Source of the DNA: Shimia sp047124445
Lineage (GTDB): Bacteria > Pseudomonadota > Alphaproteobacteria > Rhodobacterales > Rhodobacteraceae
Direction of reading: 5' to 3'
DNA: 64,000 nt
NCBI RefSeq assembly: GCF_047124445.1
Contig: NZ_CP138921.1
Coordinates: forward strand, 1 to 64,000
Within the stretch, counting starts at the first letter, position 1. The number at the start of each line of letters is the position of its first letter. Made by a program: the position numbers and the translations under genes. Positions 30,726-38,124 of the stretch are shown in pieces. The notes under the pieces were generated by a model. That model was not told the origin of the DNA. It did not search any database and was given only the letters and a program-made list of their open reading frames with translations.

Positions 30726-33029
30726 ATGCGGAGAATGGTCCGGCTTGCGTTTACCATGAGTATGTCTGCAGCTGCCACCTTAGCTGTGGCGCAATCCGAA
30801 CCAGACCGGCTGGCGGTCGTGATTGGCAATCAGGACTACGTTGGAATCGATGATTTGGCCAACGCCAAGCATGATGCGGAACGCTTCTCGGCAATGTTGC
30901 GGGACTTGGGCTTCACCGTATTTGACGGTTACAACGTTGACCGACAAGGCTTTGAAGACCTGCTGCGTGCGTCAATTCTGAATGTGACTGAGGGCGCGGA
31001 AATCGTCTTCTTCTATGCGGGTCATGGCATTCAGATTGGACGCCGCAACTATTTGCTGCCCACGGATGTTGCTTTTGACTCAGTTTATGACTTGCCTGTG
31101 GAATCCGTGACGCTGGACCGCGTGATCGAGCTTCTTTCGGCTCGCGGCAAAGTGCATGTGGCGATTATTGACGCCTGTCGCGACAATCCGTTTCCCGACA
31201 AGGTTTTGGCCGGAAACCTGGATGCCAGCCTTTTTGAGACCAAATCTGGGTTTGACGTTTTTCAAACGCCACTCAACTCTTTGGTCGCCTTTTCAACAGC
31301 TCCTGGCATGGTGGCCTATGATGGAAAGGGCAGCGAGAACAGCCCCTATACAGCGGCCATTGTGAATGCGGTGAGTGCCGCGCCAGAGCGCGATATTCTG
31401 TCGGTTTTTGCCCAAGTCCGCGAGGCGGTTTACAACGTGACTGAAGGCAAGCAGGTGCCGTGGGAGAGTTCCACTCTGGTGCAGCCTTTTCAATTTGGAC
31501 GTTCCGCGAAAGCCACGGTGGCTGCGTCGGCCGAGAACACGGTCCCGGTGTCTGAAAGTGGCACTACAACGCGTCAGGTCGCGGCACCGGATTTTCCGTC
31601 AGAAGTGACCTTGTCGGTGGCCTATGATCGGCAAGTCGCCTTGGGGCCGGCCTTGGCGGCAGCGTTGGATCAATCCGAACTGCCGCCGATCACGGTGACC
31701 TCCGTGCCTGATCAAGGATTGGTTTCGGTGCGCGCAGATGGGGTGCTATATCGCCCAATCTTGGGCGAAAGGCGCGCAACAGAGCTCGCAGCAACATTGC
31801 GAGATGATTTTTCCATAACTGTGCAATCCAATGGAACTGAAATCCCGGTTACAGTTCTGTTGGAAATGGAGGTCAACGCTTGCGATCTGGCCGCGGGGGA
31901 TGCGCTGGACCCTGGGAGTGTTGGATTTTATCGGCTGCCTAATGAAATTGAAGTGGCCTATGCGCTGGAGGCTTGTCAGGCTGCGGTGCAAGCCCACCCT
32001 GAAGAAGGGCGGTTTTCATATCAACTGGGGCGGGCGGAACAAGCGGCAGGGCAATTACGTGAGAGCTTTCAGAGCTTCCAAACGGCGGTCACGCAGGGCC
32101 ATATACGCGCTTTGAACGGCACCGGTCGGTTTCTGATTTCAAAGCGCATCGACCATCAGACCACGGGCATTCCGCAAAACCCAGAGGGTGCGCTGGCGCT
32201 TTATGAAAAAGGCATTGAAGCGGGGGATCCTTTTGCCATGCACTCCAAAGGCCTGCATTTTCTGCGCAATGGAAAAAACGCGGCAGAGCGTGAGATGGGA
32301 TTTGAGTTGTTGGACCGAGCAGCTGAGCTTGGCCATACATATTCGATGAACGAATTGGGCATCTATTTCCTTACAAAAGATACAGAGCATTTTTTGCCGG
32401 AACGAGGTTTGCGGTATCTGCAGGCCAGTGCCGCGCGCCAGGACATCTATGGCTACTACAACCTCGGATTTGTCGAGGCCAATGGCCTCAACGGACCCAA
32501 AGACCTTAATGCGGCTTACCAGTGGTATTTGAAGGCCAGCGAGGGGGGGCATCCGTTCGGCCCGTCTACCTTGGGGCGTATGATCCGCCGTGGCGAGGTG
32601 CCAGGGCAAGGCGACGCTGAAGCTCTTGTGTGGTATGATAAAGGCCTGTCCCGCGGCGATGGCTGGGGAGGTGTAAACGCGGCGCGTATGGTTCTGAAGG
32701 GCGAGGGCACCACAGTGGATGTGCCTGAGGCACTCATCCGTTTTGCCAAGGCGCGCCACCTTTCAAACAAGAAAGCGGCTGAGGCAGCCTTGGAAGGGTT
32801 GCAAGGACATTCGGCGATTGACGTGGCCAAAGCCACACAGTTGCTGCTGCGGGATATGGGAGCCGAAGTTGTCGTGGATGGTGCGATAGGTCCGGCGACA
32901 CGACGTGTTCTTGCGGCCATGGCGGCCGAGGCAAACCTGCCCGCGCCCGCAGATGACCGGCTGTCGGAGTTGGAGACGGCTGCCAGAATTTACTGGGCAA
33001 AAAGCCCGACACGCCCGGATCTGTTTTAA
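30726..33029 (+). CDS. periplasmic caspase-fold protein with Sel1-like repeats
   Basis: About 767 residues from ATG 30726, which starts a signal peptide ending AAATLAVAQ. An in-frame ATG at 30687 would put extra residues in front, and no start has a strong ribosome binding site. A peptidase C14 domain (about 27-265) has the catalytic His in FFYAGHGIQIG (His100) and Cys in IIDACRDNPF (Cys151). A middle region follows, then Sel1/TPR-like repeats (about 410-680: GDPFAMHSKGLHFL, GHTYSMNELGIYFL, YGYYNLGFVEANG) and a terminal peptidoglycan-binding-like piece (VVDGAIGPATRRVLAAM). The role in T6SS is unknown. The intact dyad suggests a protease. Confidence 0.9.
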   Translation: MRRMVRLAFTMSMSAAATLAVAQSEPDRLAVVIGNQDYVGIDDLANAKHDAERFSAMLRDLGFTVFDGYNVDRQGFEDLLRASILNVTEGAEIVFFYAGHGIQIGRRNYLLPTDVAFDSVYDLPVESVTLDRVIELLSARGKVHVAIIDACRDNPFPDKVLAGNLDASLFETKSGFDVFQTPLNSLVAFSTAPGMVAYDGKGSENSPYTAAIVNAVSAAPERDILSVFAQVREAVYNVTEGKQVPWESSTLVQPFQFGRSAKATVAASAENTVPVSESGTTTRQVAAPDFPSEVTLSVAYDRQVALGPALAAALDQSELPPITVTSVPDQGLVSVRADGVLYRPILGERRATELAATLRDDFSITVQSNGTEIPVTVLLEMEVNACDLAAGDALDPGSVGFYRLPNEIEVAYALEACQAAVQAHPEEGRFSYQLGRAEQAAGQLRESFQSFQTAVTQGHIRALNGTGRFLISKRIDHQTTGIPQNPEGALALYEKGIEAGDPFAMHSKGLHFLRNGKNAAEREMGFELLDRAAELGHTYSMNELGIYFLTKDTEHFLPERGLRYLQASAARQDIYGYYNLGFVEANGLNGPKDLNAAYQWYLKASEGGHPFGPSTLGRMIRRGEVPGQGDAEALVWYDKGLSRGDGWGGVNAARMVLKGEGTTVDVPEALIRFAKARHLSNKKAAEAALEGLQGHSAIDVAKATQLLLRDMGAEVVVDGAIGPATRRVLAAMAAEANLPAPADDRLSELETAARIYWAKSPTRPDLF

Positions 33030-33048
33030 TTGGTGCCTGGGCGTTGGT

Positions 33049-33726
33049 TTAACTGAGGGCCTGGAACTCGACGCGACGGTTTTCGTCGGCGCGGGGATCA
33101 TCAGAGTTGTACGGGAAGCGTTCGCCCATGCCCAAAGTTTCTAGGCGTGCAGGATCAATGCCACAGTTGTCCACGAGATGGCGTGCCACTTCTTCCGCGC
33201 GCAGGATGGAAAGGCGTTCGTTGTATGCTTCTGTGCCAGAAGTGTCGGTGTGTCCAACGATCCGCACCAAGTTGATGTTACTGCGCTGAAGCACTTGGCA
33301 CATTTTCTCAAGCTTGGGCGCCTCCTCGCTGGACAGGGCCGCAGAGTCAAAACCAAATTTGATTTGCAAGTTGACCTGTAGCTCTGGATCCAGCTGGCCA
33401 AAGACCAGCGGGGCGTTGGGATCGCTTGCGGTCTGGATCACTTCTGCTCCGCTTTGGGTGCCACCTTCGGATGCGGCCTCGGCGGTTGTCTCGGTGGACA
33501 CATCGACAGTATCGGACGCGTTGTTTGCGCTCTCTTCAACAGTGATCAGTTTCAGGCCGCGTGTAGCACCATTTCCGCTGGCTTCAGCCTCTTGGAAGAC
33601 TTCGCGCTGACGTTCAAAAAGAGACATCAGCTCATCAACGCTGAGATCTTCTTGCGCCGATAAAGGGAATGAGATGCCGACGGTAAGCAGGGCTGCAGCA
33701 AAGAGTCTTGTTCGAATATTCGGCAT
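33049..33726 (-). CDS. OmpA-family secreted protein
   Basis: 225 residues. A signal peptide (RLFAAALLTVGISFPLSA) without a lipobox precedes a polar linker of about 100 residues. The OmpA C-terminal domain (about 120-225) is present: INLVRIVGHTDTSG, YNERLSILRAEEVARHLV, LGMGERFPYNSDDPRADENRRVEF. It should bind peptidoglycan non-covalently in the periplasm. GAGG lies 5 bases before the ATG. It is oriented against its neighbours. Confidence 0.88.
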   Translation of the reverse strand: MPNIRTRLFAAALLTVGISFPLSAQEDLSVDELMSLFERQREVFQEAEASGNGATRGLKLITVEESANNASDTVDVSTETTAEAASEGGTQSGAEVIQTASDPNAPLVFGQLDPELQVNLQIKFGFDSAALSSEEAPKLEKMCQVLQRSNINLVRIVGHTDTSGTEAYNERLSILRAEEVARHLVDNCGIDPARLETLGMGERFPYNSDDPRADENRRVEFQALS

Positions 33727-33918
33727 GGGAGCCTCGATGAAAAAGGATTTTGTGCACCTATTATGCTAAGCTATACTGGCTTTGTTTTCAATTCAGCCTT
33801 TTTTGAAGTGCCAATTAAGACCACGCCCTCTCGCTCTGGAGCAGCGCCGTGATGCGGTCTGAAACCAGTGCAATCGCGTTGCCAGGGTGTTGACGAAGAC
33901 CGCCATTGGGAGAGTTAA

Positions 33919-34668
33919 GTGAGTAAAGCCACGACAGTAATTCCCCGAATAATGCCCATGCAGCCGGTGTTTAGAGGTGCGGGGCTCACTCACGTTGGTG
34001 TGGTCCGAGAGAAAAACGAAGACTCCATTCTGACTGACCCGACCGGGGTTCTGTGGGCGGTTGCAGATGGCATGGGAGGCTATAGCTTTGGGGATGTGGC
34101 TTCGGACATGGTGATTGATGCCTTGTCGGAAGTGACCGATGACGGTTTGGCTGGACCCGGCTTGCAGGCTGCGCTGCGTGAAGCAAATGCGCGTATTTAT
34201 AGTGAGGCGCAATTACGTGGCAGCATGGGATCGACAGTGGTCGCTTTGATGATCCAAAACGCTATTGCCACCATTGCATGGGTTGGAGATTGCCGAGCTT
34301 ACCTGCAAAGAGCAGGGGCGTTGCGCCTATTAACCCATGATCACACAGTGGTGCAGGATATGGTTGACCGTGCCCTGATAGGGCAAGAGGAGACGCGCAA
34401 TCATCCGGAGCGACACGTTGTGACCCGCGCCATAGGTCATATGGCGGAGGTGGAGGTGGACACGACTGCGGTGCCTTTGGTGCCTGACGATCGGCTGATG
34501 TTGTGTTCCGATGGGTTGACCGGATGTTTGAGCGATCAGGATATTGCTGAGCATATGGCGCGTGCAACCTCTCCGAAAATGCTGTGCACCACGCTCCTGA
34601 CAGCTGCTTTGGAGGCCGGCGCCACAGATAATGTGTCTGTGGTTTCTGTTTTTGCTGAGAGGCAATAG
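33919..34668 (+). CDS. PP2C-type protein phosphatase (PppA/Stp-like)
   Basis: 249 residues, metal-dependent Ser/Thr phosphatase. All main PP2C motifs are visible: VVREKNEDS, VADGMGGYSFGD, STVVALMI, WVGDCRAYLQR, LTHDHTVVQ, LMLCSDGLTG and ATDNVSVV. In T6SS this enzyme (PppA) reverses phosphorylation of the FHA protein and keeps the system off. The matching kinase PpkA is not in the window. GTG 33919 follows GGGAGA by 5 bases; ATG 33952 is an alternative. The M15 gene starts 3 bases after the stop. Confidence 0.93.
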   Translation: MSKATTVIPRIMPMQPVFRGAGLTHVGVVREKNEDSILTDPTGVLWAVADGMGGYSFGDVASDMVIDALSEVTDDGLAGPGLQAALREANARIYSEAQLRGSMGSTVVALMIQNAIATIAWVGDCRAYLQRAGALRLLTHDHTVVQDMVDRALIGQEETRNHPERHVVTRAIGHMAEVEVDTTAVPLVPDDRLMLCSDGLTGCLSDQDIAEHMARATSPKMLCTTLLTAALEAGATDNVSVVSVFAERQ

Positions 34669-34671
34669 GCA

Positions 34672-35544
34672 ATGCGTGAAGGCACGTTGATTGGACCAAT
34701 CATTATTGCCATTGGGCTGTTGGTGGCGGCCATTGCTTTTGCTGTTGTTGGGGCGGTGTTGGAAACGGCTGATGGCTCGGCTGAGCTCAGGATGTCACGC
34801 AGTGAAGCAGACATCGCGTCCCTGGAGCGCGAGGTGGGCGATCTAAAGAAATTGATGTCAGAATTGCAAGAAGAGCAGACGCGGCTCTCTGAGGAGCAAG
34901 CATTGGCGGTTGCCAGGAGTGGGGCGCCATTGTCGGGCCAACTCGAAGTGTCTGCCAGTGACATTACCGGCGGTGGCGATGAAAACTTTGGCCCAAGCAT
35001 TGAGCGGATGACCGAAGTGGGAACTTTGGACAAGATGGCGTTCAACCAAGGTATCAGCCAACCCCGCAACCGCATCATGCTTGAAATCCTGGGTCACCCT
35101 CGGTCCAGCTATACTCAGGACTGTGCGCCTGTGACTCAGGAAAAGCTCAGGGCTTTGATGGAAACTCGGCAAGTGGGGCCGATTAAAGTGACGATGATCC
35201 GCCCCGCCTTGGCGTCGCTCGAGCGGATCATGACTAAATTGGAAGCGACAGAGCCGGAGGTGCACGCGGCTTTGGGCACGGCCGGAGCATTGTGTGCCCG
35301 TCTCGTGCGTGGGTCCAAACGGTCGGTTTCGAACCACAGTTGGGGCACCGCAATAGATTTGAAACTCGAAGGTCGGTTGGATGGGTTTGGCGACGGTGGC
35401 ACACAGTTTGGCCTGATCCTGCTTGCGGAGTTGTTCAACGAAGAAGGTTGGTATTGGGGCGCGGCGTATAACCGAGAAGACTCGATGCATTTTGAAGTTG
35501 GCGTGGAGACTTTGCGGCGCTGGCAGGCCGAAGGGGATCTTTGA
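34672..35544 (+). CDS. M15-type peptidoglycan peptidase with membrane anchor
   Basis: 290 residues. One membrane helix (about 8-30) is followed by a coiled coil (about 42-80, SEADIASLEREVGDLKKLM) and a C-terminal zinc peptidase domain of the M15/VanY group. The ligands are SNHSWGTAIDLKL (His222, Asp229) and EDSMHFEV (His273), the HxxxxxxD...H pattern of D-Ala-D-Ala carboxypeptidases. It should cut peptide stems in the periplasm, perhaps making room for the secretion apparatus, though an effector role cannot be excluded. It sits 3 bases from both neighbours in a four-gene plus-strand run. Confidence 0.88.
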   Translation: MREGTLIGPIIIAIGLLVAAIAFAVVGAVLETADGSAELRMSRSEADIASLEREVGDLKKLMSELQEEQTRLSEEQALAVARSGAPLSGQLEVSASDITGGGDENFGPSIERMTEVGTLDKMAFNQGISQPRNRIMLEILGHPRSSYTQDCAPVTQEKLRALMETRQVGPIKVTMIRPALASLERIMTKLEATEPEVHAALGTAGALCARLVRGSKRSVSNHSWGTAIDLKLEGRLDGFGDGGTQFGLILLAELFNEEGWYWGAAYNREDSMHFEVGVETLRRWQAEGDL

Positions 35545-35547
35545 TCC

Positions 35548-38004
35548 ATGGCGCAAGCTGGGCCGGAAAACACAAACGCTGTGACCGTTTATCAGCATGC
35601 AGCGAGACCGGTTCTAGAATGGATTGACACGCTTGAACGTCGTGCACGGCAACCGATCGGGACCCTTGTCACCGAAGCCGAGAGAGAGTTGCAGCAGTTT
35701 GAGTCAAGGCTGGTTCGGGCGCAGGTGCAGGGGCAGTCCATCAAACCGGCGCGCTACGCGCTGGCCGTCTTGATGGATGGAAGGGTGCGCCAAACGCCTG
35801 GCATTGATCTTGGAGGATGGTCTGTTCTGGCGCATCGGCAACTGTTTGAAGGTCGAGATATGACCATTGTTCGGATCAGAGACTTTGCGGAAACTGCTAC
35901 CCGCAGGGGCGGGGATTACGCCGAACTAGCGATTTTTTTGAATCAGACAATCGCGCTGTCGCAGGAGCGTAGACATGGGCATAAGGCCCCAGTTTCTAGA
36001 AGCTGGGGGTGGAGAATTACCGGATTTGCCGCGCTTCTGATTGCTGCACTGGTCGGCTACGCGGCGTTTTTCGAGTATAAATTCCAAAGAGACTTGCGTG
36101 CCGGATTTGACAACGAGGTTCTTTCCTTGGGATTGGATAGGCCGCAGGCGGGCGCCGAGTTGGTTGCACGGCTAGATCAGATGCAAGCGGCGTTGGCGCG
36201 TGTGCAAAAGGCGGCGGAACGTGCACCGCTGAAACGCAAGCTGAGATTGCCGGTATTGGACAGTGAAACCTACGCCCAGCGGGCCTATGCGGACGTGGTT
36301 GCGCGCCAAGTTCCTCCCGCGATTGCCGACTCCATTGAAACGATTGTGGCCACAGAAGGCAACGGTTTGGTGCTTTATGATGCGCTAAGGGCGTGGGGCA
36401 TCCTGACTGGCGACGATGAGTGGCAAACCACTTGGTTGGCGGGCTGGCTGCGCGATCACGGTGCTGCACTCGGGGTGGAAGGGTTGTCTCGACATGTCGC
36501 GACTTTGGCCGGACCTATTGTGGGATTGGCACCCAGTGACGCGGTGTTGATGGATCAAGCCCGGGCGTTTGCCGCGGAAGTAACCGAACCGGACCGGGCG
36601 TGGCTGGAATTGAAGCGGGCGCCTGAAACTGCGGAACTCTCGGATTGGTACCCGGGGCAAGCCGTGCCCCTGCTTGAAGACGTAATGGTGCGGCGTTCAG
36701 GGCAACCGGTGACAGATCCAATCTCGGGGATCTATACTGCCGAAGGATGGTTGTATGCGCGCAACTTTGGGATTGGCGTGGCGGTGCAGAAGGCGCGGGT
36801 CATTGGTCAGACTGTCACGGAGAAGGCACTGACTCAGAACAATAAAACGCCGGACTTGCTTGCCAATCGGCTGCAGGAGGAAACCATCTCGGTTTGGCAA
36901 AATTGGCTTGCTGATTTGAGGGTCCGCCCGTTTTCGGACCGCGACGCGGCCATCATTGTGTCTGGCGCGCTTAGCCAGGCCGACAATCCTCTCAGTCAAG
37001 TGTTGCGCGCCGTTTTTGCCGAAGCAGGTGGCGGAGATCGTAGGCGTAGTCATGAGCAACAATTGGCGCTAGCCCGTATTTTTGGGCCAACCATTCAATA
37101 TTTGGATCAGGGGCGGATGGTTGAGATGGCGCGGCTTTTTTCGTCTCTGAATGTTGCGTTGGGCGCGGCAGATAGCAGCCAAAGACAAGGCAATCAGCGC
37201 TTGATGTCCGTTCAGGATCGCGCGCGGTCAATTTCAGCGCTGAATGCTGCACCTGCGGTTGTTGCGCAACTGACCGAAGATGTGCTGGTGCAGTCTGGAA
37301 TGCTGGATGCGTCGGATCAAGGCGGTAACGCGTTGACCCGCGCGTGGCAGCGCGATGTGTTTCCACTGTGCCAGCACACAATAAAGGGGCGCTATCCGTT
37401 TGGCGGGGGGGCGGATGCGACGCAGGCAGATGTGGTCGCTATGTTTGGTCCGCAAGGGGTGATGTCCGGTTTTTTGGCGGGGGTGGCCGGCCCCTATCTG
37501 GAGACCGGTCAGAGCCCTTGGCGTTGGAAGCCAGAGGCCCGGTTTGCCGGGGTAACGCCTGAGAGCGCGGCTTATTTAGAGCGTGCAGCAGTGATCTCTG
37601 AAGCGCTGTTTGACGACAGCGGCGCATTGCGGCAGCAGGTGACGCTGAGCGCACTGGCCGAACTGGGACAGACTTTGGTTGCGTTTGGGGGCGAGGCGCG
37701 GCCGGTGCGGGCGCAGGGAGAGCCTGTCACCCTGTCTTGGCCGGGGCCGCAGCCTGAGCTGGGCGTTGAGGTGAGTTTTCGCGAGAGCGCAGATGCTGCA
37801 CGTTTGCAGCAACCCGGACCGTGGGGATTGTTACGTTTGGTGGACAGTGTTCGTCTGCGTCTGCGTGACGAGGGGCAGCGAGCGCTGCTTGATTTGCGCA
37901 CGGAGTCAGGTCGGGTGTTTTTGAGCCTCGCGTTTGGTGACAAAATCAATTCGGTGTCGGCGCGGCGCGCGCTTCTGGAGTTTCCTTGTCCTTCCGCATT
38001 GTAG
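35548..38004 (+). CDS. TssM-like protein lacking the ATPase domain
   Basis: 818 residues. The first 150 residues are cytoplasmic and unlike TssM. One membrane helix (about 152-172, ITGFAALLIAALVGYAAFF) follows. The last 300 residues match the C-terminal periplasmic part of TssM in this same locus: FPLCQHTIKGRYPFGGGA with LPFCRSATAGRYPF, MFGPQGVMSGF with LFGPGGLIDKF, SPWRWKPEA with RPWQWRADF, LSWPGPQPE with MTWPGPDG, and GPWGLLRLVDS with GSWALLRLLRK. No Walker motif is present. It may pair with TssM or TssL, or form a second envelope component. It is adjacent to the M15 gene and vgrG. Confidence 0.85.
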   Translation: MAQAGPENTNAVTVYQHAARPVLEWIDTLERRARQPIGTLVTEAERELQQFESRLVRAQVQGQSIKPARYALAVLMDGRVRQTPGIDLGGWSVLAHRQLFEGRDMTIVRIRDFAETATRRGGDYAELAIFLNQTIALSQERRHGHKAPVSRSWGWRITGFAALLIAALVGYAAFFEYKFQRDLRAGFDNEVLSLGLDRPQAGAELVARLDQMQAALARVQKAAERAPLKRKLRLPVLDSETYAQRAYADVVARQVPPAIADSIETIVATEGNGLVLYDALRAWGILTGDDEWQTTWLAGWLRDHGAALGVEGLSRHVATLAGPIVGLAPSDAVLMDQARAFAAEVTEPDRAWLELKRAPETAELSDWYPGQAVPLLEDVMVRRSGQPVTDPISGIYTAEGWLYARNFGIGVAVQKARVIGQTVTEKALTQNNKTPDLLANRLQEETISVWQNWLADLRVRPFSDRDAAIIVSGALSQADNPLSQVLRAVFAEAGGGDRRRSHEQQLALARIFGPTIQYLDQGRMVEMARLFSSLNVALGAADSSQRQGNQRLMSVQDRARSISALNAAPAVVAQLTEDVLVQSGMLDASDQGGNALTRAWQRDVFPLCQHTIKGRYPFGGGADATQADVVAMFGPQGVMSGFLAGVAGPYLETGQSPWRWKPEARFAGVTPESAAYLERAAVISEALFDDSGALRQQVTLSALAELGQTLVAFGGEARPVRAQGEPVTLSWPGPQPELGVEVSFRESADAARLQQPGPWGLLRLVDSVRLRLRDEGQRALLDLRTESGRVFLSLAFGDKINSVSARRALLEFPCPSAL

Positions 38005-38124
38005 GGCCTGCTGCTGCACCACAAGGAAACCACTTCGGATTAGGACCAATTTCGCATATGATTGGACACAGACGAATTTTTATGAAGATCTTTTTGTGAC
38101 TGCATTGACGAAGGGAGGCGCCTG

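Noticed and set aside
34858..35598. 246-codon minus-strand frame over the M15 gene
   Set aside because: Antisense to a zinc peptidase with intact ligands; composition is that of a complementary strand.
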